Numbered from the stretch's first letter, positions 1 to 9,014 are shown. The stretch is 45,299 nt of DNA from JBBAFM01 sp041655415 (GCA_964429195.1 CAYSBC010000008.1:1-45299); one strand, 5' to 3'. The notes: generated from the letters alone by a model not told the origin. Numbers and translations are program-made.

Positions 1-1634
1 TCAAAGATGTAGCCGCAAAAGATTGGGCGGCTCCCTATATTAGAATTGCAGCGAGCAAGGGACTTTTATCCGGTTACAGTGATGGAAATTTCAGACCTGA
101 TAGTGTGATAACCCTTGAGCAGGGTATAAATAGTGTTTTAAAGCTCCTGGGTTATATGCAATCCGATTTTTCAGGTGCTTTTCCTTATGCTCAGATGAAT
201 ATATACAGCAGTAGTGGGCTCTCAAATAATATTGTTGGAGGCGTGGGGACGCTTATGACAAGAGGCGACACGGCAAATTTAATTTATAATCTGATGGGCA
301 CAACAACAAAAGACGGAAATCAAAAATATGCGGAAACCCTTGGTTATTCATTGAATTCAAACGGTGAGGTGGACTATGCAGGAGTAATAAATGAAAATAT
401 GAACGGCCCTTACACCGTAAGATCCACCGACTGGGCAAGGGATCTTGGAATGCAGATATCCAACTTGACCCTCTATAAAAATGGGAGTGTTATAACATCA
501 TCTGATGTAGAAAACTATGACATACTTTATTATTCTCAGTCTAAGGATACAGTTTGGGTATACGACGACAGAGTCATAGGCGTTTATGAAAAAGCATCCC
601 CCAGCCAGAATGTTGTTAACTCAGTGACCATCTCCGGCAAAGAATATCACATTGAATCTTCTGCCGCATTCACAGCTTTATCCTCTATGGGAACATTGGA
701 AATCGGCAGCGCTGTGACTTTGCTTTTAGGCAAAAATGGCGGTGTTGCAGATGCCATATCAAATTCTGTATTGAATGAAACAGTGAGCCTCTATATAACG
801 GAAAAAGGCACAAAGACCTATGTTAATGCCAACGGAAACCAGTATACATCACAATATATTAAGGGAATAAATACGAAAGGAACTGAGATGGAATATGCTG
901 TAGGAGCGAATTCAATTGATATAGGCGATATGGTCAATATCAGCTTTGATGAAGATGGAGTCATGAGAATTGGAACAGTTTCAAGAAACTGGTCTCTTTC
1001 CGGGAAGGTTGACGCTATCTTAAACAGGATAGGCACTACCGCCATAGCGGCGAATGCAACCATATGGGATACAAGTCTTGGTAATTATACCATCACATCA
1101 CTATCCAGATTAAATGGAGTGACCATCAACAGCAATCAAGTACGTTATTATGAAGCCAGCAATGGGAAAATAACCGCTCTTATACTTGATGATGTTACCG
1201 GTGATACTATGAAATATGGCGTTGTTACCTCAGTAAGGTCCAATACCTCTTCAAATAATCCAAGTGGTTCCTATGACTATCTGGTCGATGGGATAGGGGG
1301 TACCTTATCAACCCAAAACAGCATTTTGGCTATAGATCCAGGACCTGCCAGATTCTATGGTGAAGGCGGAAGTATTAAATCCATAAGGAATCTGACCAAG
1401 ATCGGCAGCAGAGCAAGCAGCTTTACAAGTACTCAGATGATTGTAAATGATAATGTAGGAACTTACCCGATTTCACCTGGGGTCTCAGTATATATTAACG
1501 CTTCAGGGACCTACCGGATTTCCAATTTGAGCGAAGCGCTCAGTGCATATCATTCAGGGAAATCTGTCTCATTCTACTACGATAAAGAGCCTTCAAGAGG
1601 AGGGCAGATCAGGGTAATAACATATTTTGAATAG
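1..1634 (+). CDS. S-layer homology (SLH) domain surface protein, 3' part
   Basis: The reading frame is open from the left edge (first full codon at position 3), so the gene begins upstream and only the last 543 residues are visible. The first visible residues fit the end of an SLH domain: WAAPYIRIAASKGLLSGYSD followed by GNFRPDSVITLEQ. SLH domains anchor exported proteins to pyruvylated cell-wall polymers. The rest is rich in Ser, Thr, Asn and Gly and in beta-type segments, with no enzyme motif I recognise, and it has no C-terminal membrane anchor. It is probably an S-layer or cell-wall-associated protein. The internal GTG at 105 is not the real start. A two-component system follows 97 nt later with no obvious terminator between. 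Confidence 0.85.
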   Translation, partial: KDVAAKDWAAPYIRIAASKGLLSGYSDGNFRPDSVITLEQGINSVLKLLGYMQSDFSGAFPYAQMNIYSSSGLSNNIVGGVGTLMTRGDTANLIYNLMGTTTKDGNQKYAETLGYSLNSNGEVDYAGVINENMNGPYTVRSTDWARDLGMQISNLTLYKNGSVITSSDVENYDILYYSQSKDTVWVYDDRVIGVYEKASPSQNVVNSVTISGKEYHIESSAAFTALSSMGTLEIGSAVTLLLGKNGGVADAISNSVLNETVSLYITEKGTKTYVNANGNQYTSQYIKGINTKGTEMEYAVGANSIDIGDMVNISFDEDGVMRIGTVSRNWSLSGKVDAILNRIGTTAIAANATIWDTSLGNYTITSLSRLNGVTINSNQVRYYEASNGKITALILDDVTGDTMKYGVVTSVRSNTSSNNPSGSYDYLVDGIGGTLSTQNSILAIDPGPARFYGEGGSIKSIRNLTKIGSRASSFTSTQMIVNDNVGTYPISPGVSVYINASGTYRISNLSEALSAYHSGKSVSFYYDKEPSRGGQIRVITYFE

Positions 1635-1731
1635 AACCCCTTTTAAAAGAGTAGAAGTCTTTAATAAAGTGATTATCGATTCGAGATATGATAAAATAGA
1701 ATATGTTCATGTCGGGGGAAGGAAGAAATAT

Positions 1732-2403
1732 ATGTACAGCATACTGATTGTTGATGATGAAGAGAAAATACGGGAGGTTATACGGGAGTACGCAGAATTT
1801 AATGGCTACTCTGTAGAGGAAGCCGGAGACGGCTTGTCTGCAATAGCTCTATGCAAATTAAAGAATTATGATTTAATCATAATGGATATTATGATGCCAA
1901 AGCTTGACGGTTATTTTACCTGTAAAGAGATTAGAAAAACAAGCAACACCCCTATCATCATGCTTTCTGCCAGAGGGGAAGAATACGATAAGCTTTTTGG
2001 CTTTGAGCTTGGCATAGATGACTATATGGTAAAGCCCTTTAGTCCTAAGGAATTAATGGCCAGGGTCAATGCTGTATTGACCCGAAGGAACAATAATATG
2101 CAAAGTACACATGATATCCTTAAATTCAAAGGCCTAGAGATTAATAACACAGCCAGGACAGTCACTGTAGATGACCAAAAAGTCAAGCTGACACCAAAGG
2201 AATATGAACTTCTGTATTATTTGGCAAGAAATAAAAATATTGTATTCTCTAGGAATAAGCTTCTTTCTGATATTTGGGGCTATGACTTTTACGGAGAAGA
2301 CAGAACCATTGATACACACATTAAGAACCTTAGAAACAATTTAGGAGAATACCGTGATTATATTGCAACAATAAGAGGAGTAGGTTATAAATTTGAAGAT
2401 TAA
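1732..2403 (+). CDS. OmpR/PhoB-family response regulator
   Basis: A 223-residue DNA-binding response regulator. The receiver domain (about 1-115) has the acidic pair after SILIVDDE, the phospho-acceptor D52 in LIIMDIMMP, and the switch Lys K101 in YMVKPF. A winged-helix effector domain (about 125-222) ends in the typical RGVGYKFED. I chose ATG 1732 over the upstream in-frame TTG at 1627 because a purine-rich GGGGGAAGGAAG lies just before it and the family begins exactly at this residue. The gene overlaps the histidine kinase by 11 nt, implying translational coupling. The signal sensed is unknown. Confidence 0.93.
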   Translation: MYSILIVDDEEKIREVIREYAEFNGYSVEEAGDGLSAIALCKLKNYDLIIMDIMMPKLDGYFTCKEIRKTSNTPIIMLSARGEEYDKLFGFELGIDDYMVKPFSPKELMARVNAVLTRRNNNMQSTHDILKFKGLEINNTARTVTVDDQKVKLTPKEYELLYYLARNKNIVFSRNKLLSDIWGYDFYGEDRTIDTHIKNLRNNLGEYRDYIATIRGVGYKFED

Positions 2404-3805
2404 TTTGGATTATAAGAGTTTGAAATTTAAATTATGGCTTTCTTTTGCTTTATTTGCAGCCCTGCTGATGGTCATTCTCTGGTTTTTACAAATATTTTTC
2501 CTAAAAACCTATTATCAGGAAATGAAAATTGCTGAGACAAAAAGAATTGCAGACACTATAAAGAATAATTATGGTGACAGGGATTTTATTGACAGAGTGG
2601 CTGATATTACCGAGAGAAATGATATGTTTATTCATATTGAAACCGATGATGGAACAATTGTCTTTTCTCCAATAGAAGAGAGGCATCCACATACCTCCTT
2701 TAGGTTTGTCAAAGAGATGTCTCTTGTCTATAAAAGGCTTGAAAATAGTACTGAAAAAACAGTTTCCTTTATGATGCATGATCCGAGGACAAACACAAAT
2801 ACCTTGTCATACGCAACCTATCTGGAAAGTACTCCTGATAGAGAGGTGATACTTTATATCTTTTCTCCCCTGTATCCGGTAGAATCCACAGTGGATATAC
2901 TTTCAAACCAATTGGTATATGTGACCATAATTTCTCTGATTCTTGCCTTTGTATTATCCTATTTCATTTCAAAACGTATAACTAGACCCATCATAAAAAT
3001 AACCAACACCGCTGCAAGACTGGCCGATGGAGACTATGATGTGTCCTTTGAGGGCGGTAATTATTCGGAAATCATAGGACTGGCTGATACCTTGAATTAT
3101 ACATCCGAGGAATTAGCAAAAACCGATAATCTTCAGAAGGATTTAATAGCCAATGTATCTCATGACTTACGAACACCGCTGACGATGATAAAATCCTATG
3201 CGGAAATGATTCGTGACCTTTCAGGGGATAATTCTGAAAAACGAAATAACCACCTCAAGGTCGTTATCGATGAAACGGATCGATTAAGTCTGATTGTAAG
3301 TGACTTGCTACTGCTCTCTAGGATGCAGTCAGGGGTGGAAACATTGAATATAAAGATATTTGACCTTAAGGAAAGGATTCTGAGCATTCTACCGCTCTAT
3401 GAAATTTATAAAGAGAGGGAGGGTTTTCAAATTGAGTTCTCCTGTGAGGCTGATATCCTGGTAAAGGGAGATGAGTTCAGGATAAAGCAGGTCATTGTCA
3501 ATTTTTTAGATAATTCCATCAGATACAGTGGAGAAAATAAATGGATTTGGTTGTCGCTTACAGAAAAAGATGGCCGTATTCGTTTTGAGATTAAGGATCA
3601 GGGGCAAGGAATACCGGAGGAAGACCTTGCTCATATTTGGGGAAAATATTATAAATCAAGCGTAAACCATAGCCGCAATCCAAATGGAACCGGTCTAGGC
3701 TTGTCCATAGCAAAAGAAATTCTTGAACTTCATGAAGCAGAATACGGTGTTCAGAGCAAGGAAGGCGAAGGAAGTATATTTTGGTTTGAATTAAAAAAGG
3801 CTTAA
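2393..3805 (+). CDS. Membrane sensor histidine kinase
   Basis: A 470-residue VanS/PhoR-like kinase partnered with the preceding regulator. TM1 is about 14-38, an extracytoplasmic sensor region about 40-170, TM2 about 172-192, HAMP about 193-246. The HisKA H-box NVSHDLRTPLTM carries the phosphorylated H257. The HATPase_c domain shows the N-box NFLDNSIRYS, the G1 box DQGQGIPEED and the G2 box GTGLGLSIAK, so all kinase elements are intact. The start is TTG 2393, supported by AGAGGAG about 12 nt upstream and by overlap with the regulator. Its own sequence does not identify the ligand. The neighbouring surface protein suggests envelope sensing, which is inference only. Confidence 0.92.
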   Translation: MKINLDYKSLKFKLWLSFALFAALLMVILWFLQIFFLKTYYQEMKIAETKRIADTIKNNYGDRDFIDRVADITERNDMFIHIETDDGTIVFSPIEERHPHTSFRFVKEMSLVYKRLENSTEKTVSFMMHDPRTNTNTLSYATYLESTPDREVILYIFSPLYPVESTVDILSNQLVYVTIISLILAFVLSYFISKRITRPIIKITNTAARLADGDYDVSFEGGNYSEIIGLADTLNYTSEELAKTDNLQKDLIANVSHDLRTPLTMIKSYAEMIRDLSGDNSEKRNNHLKVVIDETDRLSLIVSDLLLLSRMQSGVETLNIKIFDLKERILSILPLYEIYKEREGFQIEFSCEADILVKGDEFRIKQVIVNFLDNSIRYSGENKWIWLSLTEKDGRIRFEIKDQGQGIPEEDLAHIWGKYYKSSVNHSRNPNGTGLGLSIAKEILELHEAEYGVQSKEGEGSIFWFELKKA

Positions 3806-3905
3806 TAAAATATCCTAGGAGGATACATTGTATCTTTCTGTGATATTTTTGTTATATTTTGTATTTTCTTGTTGGAAAAGATGTTGGGGAAAACAGGATA
3901 ACGTG

Positions 3906-3920
3906 TTATATTAGTATTAA
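3906..3920. promoter_or_regulatory. Weak PerR/Fur-like box over a -10 element
   Basis: TTATATTAGTATTAA matches about 10 of 14 defined positions of the PerR-type consensus TTATAATnATTATAA. It overlaps a possible -10 (TATATT) placed 17 nt after TTGGGG, upstream of the membrane protein/katA pair. AT-rich DNA gives such matches by chance, so this is a suggestion only. Confidence 0.25.
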
Positions 3921-3979
3921 GTCCTATTATGAGGTTTTGTTTGTTTTAAAAGCTGTGTGCAGGGGTATTAGAAAGAAAG

Positions 3980-4639
3980 GTGAAAGAACTGAAACGTGTA
4001 TTTGGTCTAGTTGAAGCAATATTTGACATCCTTTATCTTGCTGTCGCAATAATGATTAGCGGACTACTTCTTTTAAGTGCTTCTGGCAACCCTACCCGCA
4101 TGCTGGCAGGTTTCATGGCATTGGTCCTTGCCTGTGGTGATGCTTTCCATCTGGTGCCGCGTATTCTTGTCATTAAGACAGGCCGGGAGGAAGAGCTTAG
4201 CCGTACCCTTGGGTATGGGAAGCAAATTACATCGATTACGATGACCCTGTTTTATATTCTTCTTTGGCGGATTGGGTTGCAAATTTTCGATTTAAAGGAA
4301 AGAAATATCTGGTCTTATATTGTTTATATTCTTGCCGGTGTGCGCATTTTTCTCTGCTTGTTGCCTCAGAACAAGTGGGCTGAAAGATATCCTCCTGTCC
4401 ATTGGGGGATTTGGCGCAATATACCCTTTTTCTTGCAAGGAATGTTTGTTGCCGGTTTATTTTTTATATTCCGCAATTTTGCTCAGGGGTTTGGCATGAT
4501 GTGGCTTGCCATTGTTCTCAGTTTTATGTTTTATCTTCCCGTGGTTGTATGGGCAAACAAAAACCCAAAGATTGGCATGCTTATGCTACCTAAAACATGC
4601 GCCTATATTTGGATATTGAGCATGTGCCTGTGCCTTTAA
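3980..4639 (+). CDS. Hypothetical polytopic membrane protein
   Basis: A 219-residue protein that I do not recognise. Hydropathy by eye suggests six or seven membrane segments, the first at about 15-33, separated by short charged loops such as KTGREEELSRTLGYGK and DLKERN, with the C-terminal end in a hydrophobic segment. The start is GTG 3980 after AGAAAGAAAGG. It lies 53 nt upstream of katA in the same direction. Like katA it uses mainly CGN codons for arginine, whereas most neighbouring genes use AGA/AGG, so the two may have arrived together. Function is unknown. Confidence 0.75.
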   Translation: MKELKRVFGLVEAIFDILYLAVAIMISGLLLLSASGNPTRMLAGFMALVLACGDAFHLVPRILVIKTGREEELSRTLGYGKQITSITMTLFYILLWRIGLQIFDLKERNIWSYIVYILAGVRIFLCLLPQNKWAERYPPVHWGIWRNIPFFLQGMFVAGLFFIFRNFAQGFGMMWLAIVLSFMFYLPVVVWANKNPKIGMLMLPKTCAYIWILSMCLCL

Positions 4640-4644
4640 GATGC

Positions 4645-4663
4645 AAATATCCTTAGGATATTT
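4645..4663. promoter_or_regulatory. Palindrome in the katA leader
   Basis: AAATATCC-TTA-GGATATTT is an 8-bp inverted repeat with a 3-nt spacer, 29 nt before the katA ATG. It could be an operator or an mRNA hairpin. There is no T tract, so a terminator is unlikely. Confidence 0.4.
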
Positions 4664-4692
4664 ACATAGATAAAAACGAAAGGAGTATTATC

Positions 4693-6204
4693 ATGAATGA
4701 GTATAAAAAATTAACGAACGAAGTCGGTGCTCCGATAGCCGATAATGAAAATGCTATTACTGCCGGTCCTCGAGGTCCTGTTGTTATGCAGGATGTGTGG
4801 TTAATGGAAAAAATGGCCCACTTTAACCGTGAAGTCATTCCTGAGCGTCGTATGCACGCAAAAGGATGGGGTGCCTATGGTAAGTTCACCGTAACCCATG
4901 ATATTTCTGAATATACTAAGGCAAAGGTACTTCAACCTGGCGCAGTGACGGAAGCCTTTACTCGTTTTTCTACAGTAGCCGGAGAACGTGGTGCCGCTGA
5001 CTGTGAAAGAGATATTCGCGGTGTTGCTACGAAGTTCTATACCGAAGAGGGCAACTGGGACCTCGTTGGAAACAATACCCCAACCTTTTTCATCCGTGAT
5101 GTACATAATTTCTCCGACTTAAATCGGGCTGTCAAGCGTGATCCTCATACAGGTCGCCGGTCCGCTCAAAATAACTGGGATTACTGGACTCTTTTGCCTG
5201 AAAGCTTTCATCAACGTACTATTGTTATGAGTGATCGCGGTATTCCGGCTTCTTTCCGTCATATGCATTTCTTTGGCGAGCATACCTTCTCTTTGTACAA
5301 TGCTAAGAATGAACGCTTTTGGTGTAAATTCCATTTCAAAACTCAACAGGGTATTAAGAACCTGTCTAATGCAGAAGCTGCAAAGATCAACGGTATGGAC
5401 CGTGAATATCATGGCAAAGATCTTTATGATGCTATTGAGCGAGGGGATTTCCCGAAATGGACTATGTATATCCAAATCATGACTGAAGAACAGGCCAAAA
5501 ACCACTATGAGAATCCATTTGATATTACCAAGATTTGGCGCCATGGGGAATTCCCTCTTATTGAGGTAGGCGTGTATGAGTTGAACCGAAATCCGGAAAA
5601 CTTCTTTGCTGAGGTGGAACAAGCTGCTTTCACTCCGGCTCATGTGGTTCCAGGTATTGGCTTTAGCCCTGACCGCTTTCTTCAAGGCAGACTCTTTTCT
5701 TACGGTGATGCCCAAAGGTATCGCCTTGGTGTGAACCATAATTTAATTCCTGTAAACCAGGCTAAGGTTGAGGTAAATGCCTACCATCGAGACGGCGCAA
5801 TGAGAGTGGATGGCAACTATGGTGCTGCACCTGCTTATACGCCTAACAGCTATGGTTTCTGGACAGCTCAACCGGAGGTGATGGAACCGCCCCTAGATTT
5901 GGAGGGTGCAATGTATCAATATGACCCGAAGGATGACCCGACTGATGATTGTTTCCGCGCTGGCGGTAATTTGTGGCGTGTACTGACTGAAGATAAGAAG
6001 CAACTTCTGATTGAAAATACTGCAGAAGATATTGCTCCTGCTACCGATAATATCAAATACCGTCATGCTGTACACTGCTATTTGGCTGATCCGGAGTATG
6101 GGGAACGTTTTACTAAGGCTGTGGGGCTATCCATGGACAAGGTCATAGAGCTTTCTAAATTGGATCATAAAGGATTAATTGAAGCAACACTTCCAAGCGA
6201 ATAG
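4693..6204 (+). CDS. katA: Monofunctional heme catalase
   Basis: A 503-residue small-subunit catalase that dismutates hydrogen peroxide to water and oxygen in the cytoplasm. The distal His is H55 in RRMHAKGWGAYG, the catalytic Asn lies in LVGNNTPTFFIRD (about 127-128), and the proximal heme-ligand Tyr is Y337 in RLFSYGDAQRYRLG. Length and motifs match the family throughout. The start has AAAGGAG at ideal spacing. By my reading only about four of some 31 Arg codons are AGA/AGG, which contrasts sharply with the nearby crotonase gene. High expression or horizontal transfer would explain that. Catalase in an apparent anaerobe suggests oxygen defence. Confidence 0.97.
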   Translation: MNEYKKLTNEVGAPIADNENAITAGPRGPVVMQDVWLMEKMAHFNREVIPERRMHAKGWGAYGKFTVTHDISEYTKAKVLQPGAVTEAFTRFSTVAGERGAADCERDIRGVATKFYTEEGNWDLVGNNTPTFFIRDVHNFSDLNRAVKRDPHTGRRSAQNNWDYWTLLPESFHQRTIVMSDRGIPASFRHMHFFGEHTFSLYNAKNERFWCKFHFKTQQGIKNLSNAEAAKINGMDREYHGKDLYDAIERGDFPKWTMYIQIMTEEQAKNHYENPFDITKIWRHGEFPLIEVGVYELNRNPENFFAEVEQAAFTPAHVVPGIGFSPDRFLQGRLFSYGDAQRYRLGVNHNLIPVNQAKVEVNAYHRDGAMRVDGNYGAAPAYTPNSYGFWTAQPEVMEPPLDLEGAMYQYDPKDDPTDDCFRAGGNLWRVLTEDKKQLLIENTAEDIAPATDNIKYRHAVHCYLADPEYGERFTKAVGLSMDKVIELSKLDHKGLIEATLPSE

Positions 6205-6251
6205 AAATAGATTATTTAAGGAGTGATGCTTGATGGAAAGAGGTGTTTGCT

Positions 6252-6656
6252 TTGATAAAGGAATTTAAGGAATTTGCTTTAAAAGGGAACGTTATTGATC
6301 TAGCTGTAGGGGTTATTATTGGTGGAGCATTCGGTAAAATTATTAGCTCCCTAGTAAATGATGTACTGATGCCAATCCTAAGTATGCTCGTAGGAGGAGT
6401 TAACTTTAGTGACTTAAAGCATATCATTACTCCGGGAAGTGAGGAAGTTGCAGAAGTAGCGATTCTTTACGGGGCATTCATTCAATCAGTTATAGACTTT
6501 GTTATTATAGCCTTTTCAATTTTTATGTTTGTAAAATTACTTACATCCAGAAAAAAGAAAGAGGCCGAAGAAGTTCCTGCTGAGCCTGAGCCTCCAGCTA
6601 GAAGCAATGAAGAAATTTTATTAGAAGAAATTAGGGATTTGCTGAAAGAAAAATAG
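6252..6656 (+). CDS. mscL: Large-conductance mechanosensitive channel
   Basis: A 134-residue MscL, the homopentameric channel that opens under membrane tension during osmotic downshock. The N-terminus IKEFKEFALKGNVIDLAVGV is diagnostic. TM1 is about 14-36 and TM2 about 70-92, followed by a charged C-terminal helix (EEIRDLLKEK). I chose TTG 6252 because AAAGAGG sits 8 nt before it and the protein then starts as the family does. GTG 6243 in the same frame would touch the ribosome site. It follows katA by 47 nt and may be cotranscribed, although its Arg codons are the local AGA/AGG type. Confidence 0.93.
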   Translation: MIKEFKEFALKGNVIDLAVGVIIGGAFGKIISSLVNDVLMPILSMLVGGVNFSDLKHIITPGSEEVAEVAILYGAFIQSVIDFVIIAFSIFMFVKLLTSRKKKEAEEVPAEPEPPARSNEEILLEEIRDLLKEK

Positions 6657-6693
6657 GAGCTTTTGGTTTGTAAATATGTATTTTGGATAAGAG

Positions 6694-6730
6694 AAAAGGC
6701 CTTGATAAATATATTTTTAAAGGCCTTTTT
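6694..6730. terminator. Bidirectional terminator between mscL and thiT
   Basis: A 9-bp perfect stem AAAAGGCCT / AGGCCTTTT encloses an 18-nt AT-rich loop. The 3' arm ends in a T run and the 5' arm begins with an A run, so it can serve both converging genes. Confidence 0.8.
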
Positions 6731-6734
6731 CGAT

Positions 6735-7370
6735 TTATGCAATTTGTTTTAAGCGTATTAATAGATTTTTTATAGATGGGACAGAAAGTATTAGTATTGT
6801 AATGACGGCTTCGGCACCTATATAGGTAATATTATAATACAAGGACCAAGATAGGGCGTTAAAGTTTTCAGGTGCAAATTCTCCCCAAAAGACAATGCCG
6901 GAGATGACTACGCATATATAACGACCGATGACACCAGCGATATAGCCTGTGATTAGACCATTTTTTTTATCTCGAAATAAGCCGGAAAGACCGAGTGCAG
7001 CAAAGCCTAAAGGATAATCCAAGAGTAACTGTATAGGGTGGACAACATATCCTCCTAGTAAAAGGTCTAATAATCCAACGGCGACACCGGCCATTATTCC
7101 CTGACGAGTCCCATATAAATATCCAACAAGTGAAAGCGTAAGCATACTAAAAGGGGTAATCGATCCACCTTGGGGCATTCGAACAATTGAAATTTTATTC
7201 AATACAAAGGATAAAGCTATAAGAATAGAGGTTGTAACCAAGACTTTGGTAGATTGATTTCCCTTGCCCGATATTTTCATAATAGCAAAAAGTAAAAGAG
7301 CAATGATAGCTACAATAGCTATCTGACCACCTATTGTGCCTAAAAGGCTTTGTAATTTTTCCGTTAGCAT
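6735..7370 (-). CDS. thiT: Thiamine ECF transporter S-component
   Basis: A 211-residue ThiT (YuaJ) protein, the membrane substrate-binding subunit that captures thiamine and docks on the shared ECF energising module (not encoded here). Signature segments include VRMPQGGSITPFSML, the LDYPLGFAALGL region, and aromatic residues near WSLYYNITYIGAE that would line the thiamine pocket. Six hydrophobic segments are visible, plus a hydrophobic N-terminal extension (about 15-30). The gene is preceded by a TPP riboswitch, which independently supports the substrate. The start ATG has AAGGAG 7 nt upstream. Confidence 0.93.
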   Translation of the reverse strand: MLTEKLQSLLGTIGGQIAIVAIIALLLFAIMKISGKGNQSTKVLVTTSILIALSFVLNKISIVRMPQGGSITPFSMLTLSLVGYLYGTRQGIMAGVAVGLLDLLLGGYVVHPIQLLLDYPLGFAALGLSGLFRDKKNGLITGYIAGVIGRYICVVISGIVFWGEFAPENFNALSWSLYYNITYIGAEAVITILILSVPSIKNLLIRLKQIA

Positions 7371-7401
7371 AAAAAAACTCCTTCTTTTTACGCAAGGAGT
7401 A

Positions 7402-7426
7402 TATACTTTTTAAACAAAAAAGTATA
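7402..7426 (-). terminator. Hairpin downstream of the TPP aptamer
   Basis: On the minus strand TATACTTTTT-tgttt-AAAAAGTATA can form a 10-bp stem between the aptamer and the thiT ribosome site. It is a candidate part of the expression platform. It lacks a GC-rich base and a clean U tail, so the mechanism (termination or translational) is not settled. Confidence 0.45.
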
Positions 7427-7429
7427 AGT

Positions 7430-7503
7430 TTGCTTTCCTACGCCAGCATTATCTGGTTCAGGTATGAGGGTAAATTCTCAGCAAATGGCTCCCCTAGCGA
7501 ATG
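7430..7503 (-). promoter_or_regulatory. TPP (THI-box) riboswitch
   Basis: Read on the minus strand the segment carries the conserved THI-box parts in order: GCTAGGGGAGCC, GCTGAGA, ACCCTCATACCTGAACC, and GATAATGCTGGCGTAGGAAAG. These form the pyrophosphate-sensing and pyrimidine-sensing arms that bind thiamine pyrophosphate. It lies about 60 nt upstream of thiT, so high TPP should switch off thiamine uptake. Confidence 0.95.
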
Positions 7504-7580
7504 TTTTAATATATTTTTAATTTTCTATATCATAATAACATATGCATCAAAATATGCAAGTATTATTGTTGAGATGAACT

Positions 7581-9014
7581 TTAAGTTGTAGCGCTTTTTT
7601 TTAGCTTATCCAAATCAATTTCATATTTAGTAATTTTCTTATACAAATTGCTTCGATGAATATCCAGCTCTTTGGACACCTTTGTTAAATTGAACTTGTT
7701 CTTTTTAAGGCTTCTAAGAATGAGTTCTTTTTCAAAGCTATCCATAGATTCACTTAGGGTACCCGTTTCCTTAGCAAGAGTGGATAAATCAGATGTTTTA
7801 ATAATTGTAGACGGTAGATGCTCTACATCGATTATATCACCTTCTATGAGCGCATAAACACTTTTAATGATGTTACTAAGCTCACGAACATTACCCGGCC
7901 AGTGATGATTCATGAGACATGCGATAGCATCATCAGAAATCTCTACATTTGTTTTATATTTTTTGTTAATATCATCGAGTATATAATGGGCAAGCAAAGG
8001 AATATCTTCTTTCCTGTCTGCCAAAGAAGGAATATTGATGTTAATAACATTCAAACGATAATATAAATCTTCTCTAAATTCTTTAGCTAATATTTTTTCT
8101 TTTAGATTATGTCGTGTGGCAGCAATTATTTTAACGTCAACAGGAATAGAAACGTTACCACCTATACGTTCAATTTCTCGCTCTTGCAGTACTCTGAGCA
8201 ATTTTGCTTGCATATTCATAGGCATGTCACCTATTTCATCGAGGAATAATGTACCGCCATTAGCCAATTCGAATTTTCCAATCTTACCGCCTTTCTTAGC
8301 ACCGGTAAAAGCGCCTTCTTCATAACCGAAAAGCTCGGATTCAAGCAATTCAGCTGGAATAGCTGCGCAATTTATTTTGATTAAAGGATTATCTGCCCTT
8401 AAGCTATATTTATGAATGAGATTCGTAAAAACTTCTTTACCAACACCCGTTTCCCCTGTTAAGAGTACAGGGAAATTATTTTTTGCAGATTTAAAGGCTA
8501 ATTCTTTTGTGGCAATAAAGGCGTCTGATTGTCCTAAGGCTACGTTAGAATCAATATCACTGTTTCCTATACGAGCAACTTCATTTTTGTAGTATTGAAG
8601 TTCCATATAAAGGTCCATAATGCGTTGTGCATTATCGAGAGTTTGCTTTCTAAATTTCACTTGGGCGACAGCGGCAATGACATCACCATTCTCATCTTCT
8701 ACAGGGGCACGACTAACCCATAGCACAAGATCCTTATTACTGGCAGTTTCCCCTTCATTAAATTTATGGATTGCGCCAATATCCGCTTTTTTTGTCCTTA
8801 TTATTTCAATCATTTTACTGTTAGAAATAATATCTGTTATGAGCCTGCCAACAATACTTTCTCTTGTTCTGCCCAGGAATTCACAATAAGCGTTATTAAT
8901 ATCCGTGATTATACCCTCTGTATTAACTACTATAAAACCATCCTCTGCCATCTCCATTAGCTTTTTGAAGACATTGTTGTAGTAATTACGAGAAATTATA
9001 TCATCTGTGTTCAT
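7581..9014 (-). CDS. PAS-domain sigma-54-dependent transcriptional activator
   Basis: A 477-residue enhancer-binding protein. An N-terminal PAS sensor (about 15-125) precedes an AAA+ domain (about 155-385) with Walker A GETGVGKE, the sigma-54 contact loop GAFTGA, Walker B TLFLDEIGD and the arginine-finger region REDLYYRLNV. A Fis-type helix-turn-helix (about 435-465, LTKVSKELDIHRSNLYKKI) ends the protein. It is transcribed divergently from a crotonase operon preceded by a canonical -24/-12 promoter, so it almost certainly activates that operon. The PAS domain may bind a pathway intermediate or sense redox state; the sequence does not decide this. Confidence 0.94.
   Translation of the reverse strand: MNTDDIISRNYYNNVFKKLMEMAEDGFIVVNTEGIITDINNAYCEFLGRTRESIVGRLITDIISNSKMIEIIRTKKADIGAIHKFNEGETASNKDLVLWVSRAPVEDENGDVIAAVAQVKFRKQTLDNAQRIMDLYMELQYYKNEVARIGNSDIDSNVALGQSDAFIATKELAFKSAKNNFPVLLTGETGVGKEVFTNLIHKYSLRADNPLIKINCAAIPAELLESELFGYEEGAFTGAKKGGKIGKFELANGGTLFLDEIGDMPMNMQAKLLRVLQEREIERIGGNVSIPVDVKIIAATRHNLKEKILAKEFREDLYYRLNVININIPSLADRKEDIPLLAHYILDDINKKYKTNVEISDDAIACLMNHHWPGNVRELSNIIKSVYALIEGDIIDVEHLPSTIIKTSDLSTLAKETGTLSESMDSFEKELILRSLKKNKFNLTKVSKELDIHRSNLYKKITKYEIDLDKLKKSATT

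Noticed and set aside
1627..1731. N-terminal extension of the response regulator from TTG 1627
   Set aside because: The extra 35 residues match nothing in the family. ATG 1732 has its own ribosome site and gives the standard N-terminus.
3812..3826. Terminator after the histidine kinase (TATCCT-AGG-AGGATA)
   Set aside because: The 6-bp stem is short, the loop is only 3 nt and the T tract is not contiguous. It is too weak to call.
5119..5739. Long antisense frame inside katA (206 codons)
   Set aside because: It is a shadow of the highly biased katA codon pattern. The product has no recognisable domain and no start signals.
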